Source of the DNA: Bradyrhizobium sp. 186
GTDB lineage: Bacteria > Pseudomonadota > Alphaproteobacteria > Rhizobiales > Xanthobacteraceae
Direction of reading: 5' to 3'
Length of the DNA stretch: 64,000 nt
NCBI RefSeq assembly: GCF_023101685.1
Contig: NZ_CP082164.1
Coordinates: 6,200,001 to 6,264,000 of the forward strand
The position numbers and the translations under genes are program-made. Below are positions 18,504 through 26,875 of the stretch, piece by piece (the first letter of the stretch is position 1; each line of letters starts with the position of its first letter). The notes below the pieces were generated by a model. That model saw only the letters and a program-made list of their open reading frames with translations. It did not search any database and was not told the DNA's origin.

Positions 18504-18926
18504 TCAAGCCTTCTCCAGCGAAACCTCGAGCTTGCCGGCGATGTACCGCCGCTCCTGGGTCAGGCCGCCAAAACCGTAGGCATCGCCCCTGACCTCATCG
18601 ATATGCAGATAGGTCTCGGGATGCAGCGGGCCCAAAATCTCGGCCATGCGCTTGAACATCGCGGCGAGATAGGCGGCCTTCTCGTCCTTGGTGTTGGTGC
18701 CTTCGCTGACGTGGATATCGATCCAGTAGCTCGCAAGCTTCTGCTCGGCGAGCGACTTTCCGCCTGCGAACCAGTCGCCCGCCTCGACCGGCTTCACGAC
18801 GATGGCGGTGACCTTGGGATCCTTGTGCAGGATTCTTGCGGTGAGCTCGGACACCGCGCTCGCGATGTCGGCCTTCAGCGAGGCGGATTGGCGGGAGGTG
18901 GTGTAGGACACGGTGATCAGGGGCAT
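18504..18926 (-). CDS. Tautomerase-family protein
   Basis: 140 residues, beginning MPLITVSYTTSRQ so that Pro-2 is the exposed amino-terminal proline used as catalytic base in the 4-oxalocrotonate tautomerase superfamily. Two beta-alpha-beta units are visible (residues 1-55 and 65-125), the second containing KLASYWIDIHVSEGTNTKDEK. The length suggests a fused two-unit subunit of the cis-CaaD/MSAD size class. It is transcribed divergently from a LysR gene 106 bp away, with a dyad in between, the usual arrangement of a regulator and its target. Substrate unknown. Confidence 0.8.
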   Translation of the reverse strand: MPLITVSYTTSRQSASLKADIASAVSELTARILHKDPKVTAIVVKPVEAGDWFAGGKSLAEQKLASYWIDIHVSEGTNTKDEKAAYLAAMFKRMAEILGPLHPETYLHIDEVRGDAYGFGGLTQERRYIAGKLEVSLEKA

Positions 18927-18997
18927 GTCGTTCTCTTCAATGCCGCGGGCTGTTTGCGCGGCGTCTCAGGAAAGCTAGACCTCCTCCATTTTGGTAC

Positions 18998-19024
18998 CTT
19001 ATCTACACTGATACCAGTGATAAG
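18998..19024. promoter_or_regulatory. Dyad between tautomerase and LysR genes
   Basis: The divergent interval contains CTTATC and GATAAG flanking an inner perfect inverted repeat CACTG-ATAC-CAGTG. The nested symmetry and position just upstream of both start codons fit a LysR operator. Inferred from symmetry only. Confidence 0.45.
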
Positions 19025-19032
19025 CATTAATA

Positions 19033-19887
19033 ATGACATCCATCCTCGACATCACCACCGTCCAGGCCTTCCTGCTGATCGCCGATCTCCAGAGTTTTAC
19101 GCGCGCTGCCGAGGCGCTTGGCACGACGCAAGCGGCTGTCAGCCTCAAGCTGCAACGGCTGGAGACGCTGCTGGGAAAGCGCCTCGTCGAACGCTCGCCG
19201 CGCGCCGTCCGACTCACTGCCGACGGCGCCGGCTTTCTCGATCGCGCCCGTACGCTGATAGAGGCCCATGACCGCGCACTCTCGGGAGAAGCATCTGCCG
19301 CGCAGTCGCTCTCGCTCGGCATTTCAGATCACGCCGCGGGTCCGGAGCTGGTGCCGCTGCTCGAACGCCTGCATGCGATGTCCTCACAGCTGACCCTCGC
19401 CGTCACCATCGGCTTCTCGCGCGAGATGCAGGGTGCCTATGACGCGGGCCGGTTGGATGCGGTAATCGTCCGGCAGGAAGGCAGCCGGCGCGGCGGAGAA
19501 AAACTCGCCGAGGACGAGTTCGGCTGGTTCGCGGCAAGACGTTTCGCCCTGCCGCGCGGCGAGCCGCTGCCGCTTGCGACACTCGCCCCGCCCTGCGGGG
19601 TTCGCGCGATTGCCGTGCGCGCACTCGACAAGGCCGGCATCGCCTGGCGCGAGCGTTTTGTCGGCGGTGGCGTCACTGCGGTCGTTGGTGCCGCGCTTGC
19701 GGGCCTCGCAGTCGCGCCACTGGCGCGACGGATCGCACCGGCCGGACTGGTCGACATCGGGTCGGCCCACAAGCTGCCGAAGCTCGGCAGCTCGAAGGTC
19801 ATGTTGCACTCCAAGGTCAGCGACCCCGCAAAACTGGCGGCGTTGCGTGCGGTGGCGGCGACGTTCCGGAGCGTGGCGGCGGCTTGA
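19033..19887 (+). CDS. LysR-family transcriptional regulator
   Basis: 284 residues. The N-terminal winged helix is well preserved: ITTVQAFLLIADLQSFTRAAEALG, TQAAVSLKLQRLETLLGKRLVERSPR and VRLTADGAGFLDRARTL. The effector domain is the short PBP2 type (LSLGISDHAAGPELVPLLERL; DAVIVRQEGSRRGGEKLAEDEFGWFAA). Divergent from the tautomerase gene with a dyad between, so it most likely controls that gene and itself. The small inducer is unknown. The tail is Ala-rich but the length is close to normal for LysR proteins. Confidence 0.9.
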   Translation: MTSILDITTVQAFLLIADLQSFTRAAEALGTTQAAVSLKLQRLETLLGKRLVERSPRAVRLTADGAGFLDRARTLIEAHDRALSGEASAAQSLSLGISDHAAGPELVPLLERLHAMSSQLTLAVTIGFSREMQGAYDAGRLDAVIVRQEGSRRGGEKLAEDEFGWFAARRFALPRGEPLPLATLAPPCGVRAIAVRALDKAGIAWRERFVGGGVTAVVGAALAGLAVAPLARRIAPAGLVDIGSAHKLPKLGSSKVMLHSKVSDPAKLAALRAVAATFRSVAAA

Positions 19888-20020
19888 CGGGCCCATTTTC
19901 AGAACAGGCCGCTGGGGCGGGCCGGGGCTTGCATACTGATTTGCCTAAAAATATCCCAGAGTGCGGGAACAATCCCCGGGGTGCTTGCGTTTCTCCGGGT
20001 CCAGGCAGGGTTCCGGAATC

Positions 20021-21538
20021 GTGAGAAAATCCAGTCAGCAGAGAGACTTGTTCGAGAGTGAACGCAGTTTCCGGCTGTTGGTCGAAGGGGTGGCGGACTA
20101 CGCGCTATATATGCTCGACCCTGGCGGGACCATCACGAGCTGGAACATCGGCGGCGAGCGCATCAAGGGCTATTTGCCCGAAGAGATCCTCGGCCAGCAT
20201 TTTTCCCGCTTCTACACCGAGACCGACCGGGCGAATGGCAAGCCTGCCCGCGCGCTCGGCATCGCACGGGAAAAGGGCCGCTACGAGGAAGAAGGCTGGC
20301 GCGTCCGCAAGGACGGCACCTTCTTCTGGGCGAGCGTGGTGATCGATCCGATCTACGAAGACGGAGATTTGGTCGGCTTCGCCAAGATCACGCGCGACAT
20401 CACTGAGCGCCGCAATGCGCAGCTCAAGCTCGAGGCGATGCAGAAGCAGCTCGCCGAGTCGCAGAAATTCGATGCGCTCGGCCAACTTACCGGCGGCGTC
20501 GCCCACGACTTCAATAACCTCTTGATGATCATCAGCGGCAGTCTCCATGTGCTGAAGAGGGGAACCGCCGACGACGCCAAGCTTCAGCGCGCGATCTCCG
20601 CGATCGAGACCGCGACCAAGCGCGGCGCCGCATTAACCAACCAACTCCTCACCTTCGCGCGGCGGCAGAGCGTCAATCCGCAGGCGATCGATTTCGCCGA
20701 CCGCATCACGGGCATCCGCGAGGTGCTCGACGCCGGCATCGGCAGCTCGGTGCGCCTCAGCTTCGACGTCGACCGCGACGTCTGGTCAGTCAAGGCCGAT
20801 GTCTCCGAGCTCGAAACCGCCCTGCTCAATCTCATCATCAATGCTCGCGATGCCATGCCCGACGGCGGCACGGTGACGATCCGCGCGCGCAACGTCGTGC
20901 AGACCGAGCCGCCCCACGCCGGCGAGTTCGTCGGGATCGACGTCGCCGACAACGGGTTCGGCATTCCCACCGACGTGCTCGACAAGATCTTCGAGCCGTT
21001 CTTCACGACCAAGCCGATCGGCAAGGGCACCGGCCTGGGGCTCTCACAGGTGCACGGCTTCGCCCATCAGGCCGGCGGTACAGTCAAGGTCGCAAGCGAG
21101 CTCGGCAAGGGCACTACCTTCACCATCCTCCTGCCGCGCGGAAAGACCGCGCCATCCCGCGAAACGGCGGAGGCGCCATCGTTCCGTGGCAGCGGCACGG
21201 TGCTGCTGGTCGAGGACAATCCGGACGTCGCCGTCGTCAGCATCGGCCTTTTGGAGCAGCTCGGCTATCACGTACGCCGGGTCGCCGATGCCGAAGCGGC
21301 ATTGCGCGAGATCGAGAAGAACGGCGTCGACTTCGTGTTCTCCGACATCGTGATGCCCGGCAAGATGGACGGGCTCAGCCTCGCCCATCACCTGCGCGAG
21401 ATCCGGCCCGGCCTGCCGATCCTGCTCGCCACCGGCTACAGTGAAGTCGCCGCTAACGTCCGCGGCGATTTCCAGATCCTGCGAAAACCCTACGAGATCC
21501 ACGAGCTGAGCGAGGCGATCGCCAAGCTGCCAAGGTGA
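20021..21538 (+). CDS. PAS hybrid histidine kinase with receiver domain
   Basis: About 505 residues from GTG 20021, chosen because AGGCAGGG precedes it; the frame extends to 19961. A PAS domain ([48 protein letters not shown]) leads into a kinase core with phospho-His in [15 protein letters not shown] box [15 protein letters not shown]1 VADNGFGIP and G2 [14 protein letters not shown]-terminal receiver domain has the phospho-Asp in [11 protein letters not shown]. No membrane segment, so it is cytoplasmic. The HDFNN type is a phosphotransfer kinase class common in Bradyrhizobium. No cognate regulator is adjacent; the input signal is unknown. Confidence 0.9.
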   Translation: MRKSSQQRDLFESERSFRLLVEGVADYALYMLDPGGTITSWNIGGERIKGYLPEEILGQHFSRFYTETDRANGKPARALGIAREKGRYEEEGWRVRKDGTFFWASVVIDPIYEDGDLVGFAKITRDITERRNAQLKLEAMQKQLAESQKFDALGQLTGGVAHDFNNLLMIISGSLHVLKRGTADDAKLQRAISAIETATKRGAALTNQLLTFARRQSVNPQAIDFADRITGIREVLDAGIGSSVRLSFDVDRDVWSVKADVSELETALLNLIINARDAMPDGGTVTIRARNVVQTEPPHAGEFVGIDVADNGFGIPTDVLDKIFEPFFTTKPIGKGTGLGLSQVHGFAHQAGGTVKVASELGKGTTFTILLPRGKTAPSRETAEAPSFRGSGTVLLVEDNPDVAVVSIGLLEQLGYHVRRVADAEAALREIEKNGVDFVFSDIVMPGKMDGLSLAHHLREIRPGLPILLATGYSEVAANVRGDFQILRKPYEIHELSEAIAKLPR

Positions 21539-21622
21539 TGGCCGGCTTCTTCACCTCGCCCCGATTGCGGCAGGGCGATCGAATACGACCCGAGAGTTTT
21601 GGGCGCTAATGCCTCCACGGCG

Positions 21623-21972
21623 TCATGGCCGGGCTTGTCCCGGCCATCCACGCCTAGCCACGCGGAACGAAGAACGTGGATGCCCGGGACAAGCCCACGG
21701 CTGTCCGGTTCAGGCAAAACGGTTGCAACGAGACGCATCGACTCGTAATGAGCGCAAAATTCATTGATGCGACTCACGATTTTTGCGCTCTCGTTTTAGC
21801 CGAGCGACCCGCAGCGGAGTATGCTGAGGTCCGCAATGAAGAAAATTTGCGGTGTTCTCGCGAACAACAAGTATTCGCAGCTATGCCCCGACGCCATTAA
21901 TTGACTCTAGCGACTCGCTTTTTGACGCCGAAGCCTGAACCGGACAGCCGTGGGACAAGCCCGGGCATGACG
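21623..21972. repeat. Palindromic interspersed repeat, interrupted
   Basis: The left arm CGTCATGGCCGGGCTTGTCC starts at about 21631 and the right arm ends GGGCATGACG at about 21972, a GC-rich palindromic element of the Bradyrhizobium type. Its right arm is split by the 255-bp element at 21697-21951. Confidence 0.7.
21697..21951. mobile_element. MITE-like element with 19-bp terminal inverted repeats
   Basis: 255 bp bounded by perfect inverted repeats ACGGCTGTCCGGTTCAGGC (21697-21715) and its complement (21933-21951). The flanks are the same 11 bp, GGGACAAGCCC, at 21686-21696 and 21952-21962, as expected for a target duplication. Removing the element restores an unbroken palindromic repeat. 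It has no transposase gene and contains an internal GAGCGCAAAA/TTTTGCGCTC hairpin. Confidence 0.7.
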
Positions 21973-22008
21973 ACCTCTTGCGAATGTTCATATGCGTTCT
22001 CGTCAGCT

Positions 22009-22308
22009 TTACACCGTCGGCAACACCGAGAATGCTTCCCCTGCCCTGCGCAAATTCAGCTCATCTGCCCCGGCGGTCTCGCTGGTGACGCTGTCGACGC
22101 GCGACGACGGCGGGCCGTGGCGGCACAGTGCGACCATGTCGGCGACATGCTTCGGCGCGCCCGCGAACAGCGCCTCGACGCTGCCGTCACGGCGGTTGCG
22201 GACCCAGCCTTCGAGGCCGCTCGTAGTGGCCTGATATTCGACCCAGGCCCGATAGCCGACGCCCTGCACGCGGCCGCGGATCATGACCTGGAGGATCGCC
22301 CGGCTCAC
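22009..22308 (-). CDS. acyP: Acylphosphatase
   Basis: 99 residues, typical length. The active-site loop is clear: [21 protein letters not shown] (phosphate-binding GRVQGVGYR with catalytic Arg) and the Asn in [17 protein letters not shown]. The enzyme hydrolyses carboxyl-phosphate bonds such as 1,3-bisphosphoglycerate or acetyl phosphate. The start overlaps the stop of the upstream decarboxylase gene (ATGA, 22305-22308), indicating translational coupling. The C-terminus is a little longer than in minimal acylphosphatases. The metabolic link with the decarboxylase is not evident. Confidence 0.9.
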   Translation of the reverse strand: MSRAILQVMIRGRVQGVGYRAWVEYQATTSGLEGWVRNRRDGSVEALFAGAPKHVADMVALCRHGPPSSRVDSVTSETAGADELNLRRAGEAFSVLPTV

Positions 22309-23171
22309 TTCTTCAATCCGAGAAACTCGGCCCTGCGCGCTTTCAAGTCGGCCTCACGCATCACGCGGCTGGTCAAGTCGGGCGATGCGAGGCCCTCGAG
22401 CGCCCTCGGCGACGTGCACTCGCGCAGCGCTTTCAGCGTCTCGTAGACGGCCTGCGTTGCGGCCGCGATCGGTGCGTGCCCCTGGAGCGCGATGCGCACG
22501 CCATGCCCCGCGAGGTAATCGAGCGCGTTCAATTCGTCCGGCGCGCCACCGAGCACGATCGGGAGGTGCGTTGCCGCTGCGATCGCCTCGAGTTCGGTGC
22601 GCGACTTGATGCCGGTGAAGAACAGTGCGTCGATGCCAGTGGCCTCGTAGGCCTGCACGCGGCGGATCGCATCCTCGATCGAGGTGATTGAGGCTGCACC
22701 GGTGCGGCCCATGATGACGAGCGAGGGATCGCTGCGGCCGTCGAGCGCCGCCTTCATCTTGCCGACGCCTTCCTCGAGCGAGATCAGTTGCGTCTTCGGC
22801 TCGCCAAAGGCGGCCGGCAAGAGCGTGTCCTCGATGGTGAGGCCGGCGGCGCCCGCCGTCTCCAGCTCCTGCACCGTGCGGCGCACGTTGAGCGCGTTGC
22901 CATAGCCGTGGTCGGCATCGACCAGCACGGGCAATGTAGCGGCGCGCGACATCCGCCGCATCTGCTCGGCGAACTCGGTCAGCGTGATCAGCGCAATATC
23001 GGGATCGCCGAGGACGGCGAGCGAAGCCACCGAGCCGCCGAACATGCCGAGTGGAAAGCCGAGATCCTCGGCGATGCGGATCGAGATAGCGTCGTAGACA
23101 GAGCCGGGATGGATGCAGGCTTGCCCCGAGAGGATCGATCGCAGTTTTTCGCGGCGGGAGCGGAAGGCCAT
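22305..23171 (-). CDS. Oxaloacetate decarboxylase-like isocitrate lyase/PEP mutase family enzyme
   Basis: 288 residues starting [16 protein letters not shown] at 23171; the longer frame adds only unsupported residues. Hallmarks of the PEP mutase/isocitrate lyase superfamily are present: [17 protein letters not shown], the metal/substrate motif [17 protein letters not shown] near residue 88 and the loop [15 protein letters not shown], where the usual lyase Lys-Lys-Cys-Gly is replaced. That variation and the length fit the PA4872-type oxaloacetate decarboxylases. It forms a two-gene unit with acyP. Catalytic activity is inferred from family members, not shown. Confidence 0.75.
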   Translation of the reverse strand: MAFRSRREKLRSILSGQACIHPGSVYDAISIRIAEDLGFPLGMFGGSVASLAVLGDPDIALITLTEFAEQMRRMSRAATLPVLVDADHGYGNALNVRRTVQELETAGAAGLTIEDTLLPAAFGEPKTQLISLEEGVGKMKAALDGRSDPSLVIMGRTGAASITSIEDAIRRVQAYEATGIDALFFTGIKSRTELEAIAAATHLPIVLGGAPDELNALDYLAGHGVRIALQGHAPIAAATQAVYETLKALRECTSPRALEGLASPDLTSRVMREADLKARRAEFLGLKK

Positions 23172-23210
23172 GGTGATTTCTCTCTCTGGGGCACGCGGCC
23201 GCCCCAACCT

Positions 23211-23300
23211 CCGTCATTGCGAGCGAAGCGAAGCAATCCAGAAATGCATCCGCGGAGACAGACTGGATTGCTTCGTCGCTAAGGGCTCTCGCAATGACGG
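23211..23300. repeat. Palindromic repeat, CGTCATTGCGAG type
   Basis: Arms CCGTCATTGCGAGCGAAGCG and the complementary CTCGCAATGACGG enclose an inner AGCAATCCAG/CTGGATTGCT pair. It is an imperfect hairpin of about 90 bp between the decarboxylase and pccA genes, a second repeat family common in Bradyrhizobium. Confidence 0.7.
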
Positions 23301-23334
23301 TGCTTGCGGACAGATCGCCCGTCCCACTCACATC

Positions 23335-25350
23335 CTACGCAAACTCCAAAATCAAGGCATCCACCGCAAGCGTCGCGCCTGCGCTGGCATGGATCTTCTT
23401 CACCGTGCCGTCCTGCTCGGCGCGGAGCACGTTCTGCATCTTCATGGCTTCGACCACGGCGAGCGTCTCGCCGGCCTTGACCTCCTGCCCTTCGGTCACT
23501 GCGATCGAGACCACGAGCCCGGGCATCGGGCAAAGCAGCTTCTTGCCGGTGTCGGCGGCCGTGGTCACCGGCATCAGCCGCGCCGAGGCCGCTTCCGCTT
23601 CGGTCCAGACGTAGACCGGCACCTCCACGCCCTGGTGCGCGAGGCGGATGCCGTTGGCGATCGGACGGACCTGCACGGCGACGAACTGGCCATCGATCGT
23701 GCCTTGCCAGACCGGATCGCCCGGCTTCCACGGCGATTGCAACAGATGCGCATTACCGGCCTTGCCGCTGGCATCGACGAAGCGCACTACGATCGCCTCG
23801 CCCTCGCGCGCGACCTCGAGCAAGATATCCTGGCGATCGAGCCACACCGCGCGGCGCCGCTCGCGCTGCACGATCCGGCCGCCCATCTGCCCCGAGATCT
23901 GCCGCTTGCGTTCGCCGAGCACGTGATCGATAGCGGCGCCGACCGCGGCGATCCGCCGCGCGACCTCGCCTTCGGGCACGCGCACAGCAAAGCCCTTGGG
24001 AAACTCCTCGGCGATGAAGCCGGTCGAGAGCCGGCCCTCGCGCCAGCGCGGATGATGCATCAGGGCCGACAGGAACGGGATGTTGTGCCTGATGCCCTCG
24101 ACATAGAAGGAATCCAGCGCGGTCGCCTGCGCCTCGATTGCCGCGGCGCGGGACGGCGCATGCGTGACGAGCTTGGCGATCATCGGATCGTAATAGATCG
24201 AGATCTCGCCGCCCTCCTGCACGCCGGTGTCGTTGCGCAGGGTGATGCCGTCCTTGCTCACTTCCGCCGGCGGCCGGTATTTTACCAGACGTCCGATCGA
24301 GGGCAGGAAGTTGCGGAAGGGATCTTCGGCATAGAGACGCGACTCCACCGCCCAGCCGGTGAGCGTGACGTCCTTCTGCGCAATGGCGAGCTTCTCGCCT
24401 GCGGCAACGCGGATCATCTGCTCGACAAGGTCGATGCCGGTGACGAGTTCGGTGACAGGATGCTCGACCTGGAGACGCGTGTTCATCTCCAGAAAGAAGA
24501 AGCTCTTATCCTGGCCGGCGACGAACTCGACGGTGCCGGCGGAATCGTAACTCACGGCCTTGGCCAACGCGACCGCCTGCTCGCCCATCGTGCGGCGGGT
24601 GGCTTCGTCGAGCAGCGGCGACGGCGCCTCCTCGATGACCTTCTGGTTGCGGCGCTGGATCGAACATTCACGCTCGCCGAGATAAATCACGTTGCCGTGC
24701 TTGTCGCCCAGCACCTGGATTTCGATGTGGCGGGGATCGACGATGAACTTTTCGACGAAGACGCGGTCGTCGCCGAACGAAGCCTTGGCCTCGGCCTTGG
24801 CGAGATTGAAGCCTTCGGCGACCTCGCTCCGGGAATGGGCGATGCGCATGCCCTTGCCACCACCGCCGGCGGAGGCCTTGATCATCACGGGATAGCCGAT
24901 CTCGTCGGAGATCCGCACCGCGTGCTTGTCGTCCTCGATGACGCCGAGATAGCCGGGCACGGTCGAGACTTTTGCTTTCGCCGCGGCCTTCTTGGATTCG
25001 ATCTTGTCGCCCATCGCCGCGATCGCGCCCGGGTTAGGGCCGATGAAGACGATGCCGGCCGCCTCCAGCGCGCGCGGAAACGCCTCGCGCTCGGACAGGA
25101 AGCCGTAACCGGGATGCACGGCCTCAGCGCCCGTCTTGCGGCAGGCGTCCACGATCTTCTCGATCACCAGATAGCTCTCGGCCGCCGCCGGCGGACCGAT
25201 CAGCACGGCCTCATCGGCCATCTCGACATGAAGGGCGTCGCGGTCGGCCTCGGAATAGACCGCGACCGTCTGAATTCCCATGCGGCGAGCGGTCTTGATG
25301 ACCCGGCAGGCGATTTCGCCGCGATTGGCGATCAGAATGCGTTTGAACAT
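23335..25350 (-). CDS. pccA: Propionyl-CoA carboxylase alpha subunit (biotin carboxylase + BCCP)
   Basis: 671 residues, the length of alphaproteobacterial PccA. The N-terminal biotin carboxylase starts MFKRILIANRGEIACRVIKT and has the ATP-grasp loop ASAGGGGKGMRIA and carboxylation site motifs EMNTRLQVEHPVTEL. A BT linker domain follows (about 450-590), and the C-terminal carrier domain has LCPMPGLVVSIAVTEGQEV and the biotin site VEAMKMQNVL near residue 636. With PccB it converts propionyl-CoA to methylmalonyl-CoA in the cytoplasm; PccB is not in the window. Acetyl- or methylcrotonyl-CoA specificity cannot be fully excluded. Confidence 0.85.
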   Translation of the reverse strand: MFKRILIANRGEIACRVIKTARRMGIQTVAVYSEADRDALHVEMADEAVLIGPPAAAESYLVIEKIVDACRKTGAEAVHPGYGFLSEREAFPRALEAAGIVFIGPNPGAIAAMGDKIESKKAAAKAKVSTVPGYLGVIEDDKHAVRISDEIGYPVMIKASAGGGGKGMRIAHSRSEVAEGFNLAKAEAKASFGDDRVFVEKFIVDPRHIEIQVLGDKHGNVIYLGERECSIQRRNQKVIEEAPSPLLDEATRRTMGEQAVALAKAVSYDSAGTVEFVAGQDKSFFFLEMNTRLQVEHPVTELVTGIDLVEQMIRVAAGEKLAIAQKDVTLTGWAVESRLYAEDPFRNFLPSIGRLVKYRPPAEVSKDGITLRNDTGVQEGGEISIYYDPMIAKLVTHAPSRAAAIEAQATALDSFYVEGIRHNIPFLSALMHHPRWREGRLSTGFIAEEFPKGFAVRVPEGEVARRIAAVGAAIDHVLGERKRQISGQMGGRIVQRERRRAVWLDRQDILLEVAREGEAIVVRFVDASGKAGNAHLLQSPWKPGDPVWQGTIDGQFVAVQVRPIANGIRLAHQGVEVPVYVWTEAEAASARLMPVTTAADTGKKLLCPMPGLVVSIAVTEGQEVKAGETLAVVEAMKMQNVLRAEQDGTVKKIHASAGATLAVDALILEFA

Positions 25351-25523
25351 GCTTTTCTTGAGTCTCGACCTTGGGCGGGACCCTTCCCTGGCCGTTTGGG
25401 CCTATGGGACGGGCCGTGTGGCTCCCGTGGTACATCAAAATGGGCGGGAGGCAACGGTCAAAATCCGCGCTCCTGGCGGTACCAGACCGGCCCAGACCCG
25501 CCCCTGCGAGACCCGCGAACCTT

Positions 25524-26642
25524 CTACTGCCCCTTGGCCTTCGACTCGGTCTTGGATTCGGACTCGGACTTGGACTTGGACTCGGACTTGGCCACGTCCC
25601 GGACCAGGCCATGAACGAAGCCCAGTTTCGCAACCACCGCGGGCGACAGGATGAAGGGATAGAGGTCGCGCATCCCCATCGCGCGGTTGACGCTGTTCAT
25701 GGCGAAGGTGAAGGGCAGCCATGCGTCGACGAGCGTCTGGACGTCCCTCGCCTCGTAGGGGTTGAACCGGAGCCGGGTCGACAACTCCCCGTCGCGATCG
25801 ACCCGCGGCCGCACTTCCATGCCGAACTCGGAGGCCATCTCGAGGGTATCGACGATGTGGAGGTAGTGCGCCCAGGTTTCGGCGAAGTCTTCCCACGGGT
25901 GCGTCGTGGCGTAAGCCGAGACGTAGTTCTGTTGCCAGTCCGGCGGCGCGCCTTCGGCATAGTGGCGCTGCAAGGCCTGGCCGTAATCCACCGAATCATC
26001 GCCGAACACCACGCGACATTCTTCCAGCTTGCCCCCCTCCCGCACCAGCACCTCCCAGAAATAGTGCCCGACCTCGTGGCGGAAATGCCCGAGCAGCGTG
26101 CGGTAGGGCTCGCCCATCTCGAGCCTTCGCCGCTCACGCTCGATGTCGTCGGTCTCGGTGAGCGCGATCGTGATCAGACCGTTGTCATGGCCGGTCATAA
26201 CCTTCTGCGCGCTGTTCGGATCGTCGGCGAGGAAATTGAAGATCAGGCCATAATCGGAATTCTCCTGCCGGGTCTGGAGTGGCAGCTTCCAGCGGATCAG
26301 GGAATAAAAAAGCCGGTGCTTGGCCACCTCCAGCTCACGCCAGCCGGCGAGTTGAGCGGGATCGGACAGGTCCGGCACGATGCCGTTGTGGCGGCAGGCG
26401 CGGCAATAGCCGGTGCTATCGCCCACATCCGTCAGCCAATTGCAGGCGTCGTACTCGGCGTTCCGGCACAGCATCCGTCCCTTGCCCTTGTCGGCGAGCG
26501 TGGCCCAGGCTTCGCCGTCAGGCTCGAGCGCCGACATCGTTTCCTTTTCCGGGAGGAAGGCGACCCGATGGCCGCAGCGTTCGCAGGCGCGATTCTCGAA
26601 ATAGAGGATGTTTCCGCAGGCCTGGCAGACAAAGAGCTTCAA
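25524..26642 (-). CDS. Putative zinc-binding metallopeptidase
   Basis: 372 residues from a TTG start (26642) with GAGG upstream. The N-terminus has a zinc ribbon with two CxxC pairs (FVCQACGNILYF, ACERCGHRVAFL) and two further Cys pairs (MLCRNAEYDACNW, YCRACRHNG). The catalytic motif is HEVGHYFW near residue 208, followed by a Glu in the family's downstream helix. This is the layout of the zincin-like putative peptidase family found in many rhizobia. The last 20 residues are a low-complexity Lys-Ser-Glu tail, encoded by hexanucleotide repeats at 25555-25600. It is transcribed convergently with nothing nearby. Confidence 0.8.
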   Translation of the reverse strand: MKLFVCQACGNILYFENRACERCGHRVAFLPEKETMSALEPDGEAWATLADKGKGRMLCRNAEYDACNWLTDVGDSTGYCRACRHNGIVPDLSDPAQLAGWRELEVAKHRLFYSLIRWKLPLQTRQENSDYGLIFNFLADDPNSAQKVMTGHDNGLITIALTETDDIERERRRLEMGEPYRTLLGHFRHEVGHYFWEVLVREGGKLEECRVVFGDDSVDYGQALQRHYAEGAPPDWQQNYVSAYATTHPWEDFAETWAHYLHIVDTLEMASEFGMEVRPRVDRDGELSTRLRFNPYEARDVQTLVDAWLPFTFAMNSVNRAMGMRDLYPFILSPAVVAKLGFVHGLVRDVAKSESKSKSESESKTESKAKGQ

Positions 26643-26875
26643 GATTTAGCCTCTTCGGAAAGGGAGTCTTATGGACGGGTTTGGCGCCCCGCGAAGACGC
26701 GTCCGCCGCCCGATCGTTCCAGTCTCCGGAACAAATTGCCAGACCGGACGTTGGCACAGCGGACTTTTCCCGCGTTCAGGCAGGCCGCGGGTCCCTTCCC
26801 GACACTCTCTCCCCTTTGAGCAATGGCCATCAGGCTCCGTCTGTGTGAAGATCGGTCCGGCACGTGCGCACCCGC

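Noticed and set aside
23113..25614. 833-codon plus-strand frame opposite pccA
   Set aside because: Shadow of the biotin carboxylase gene; no motifs and biased His/Arg/Asp content.
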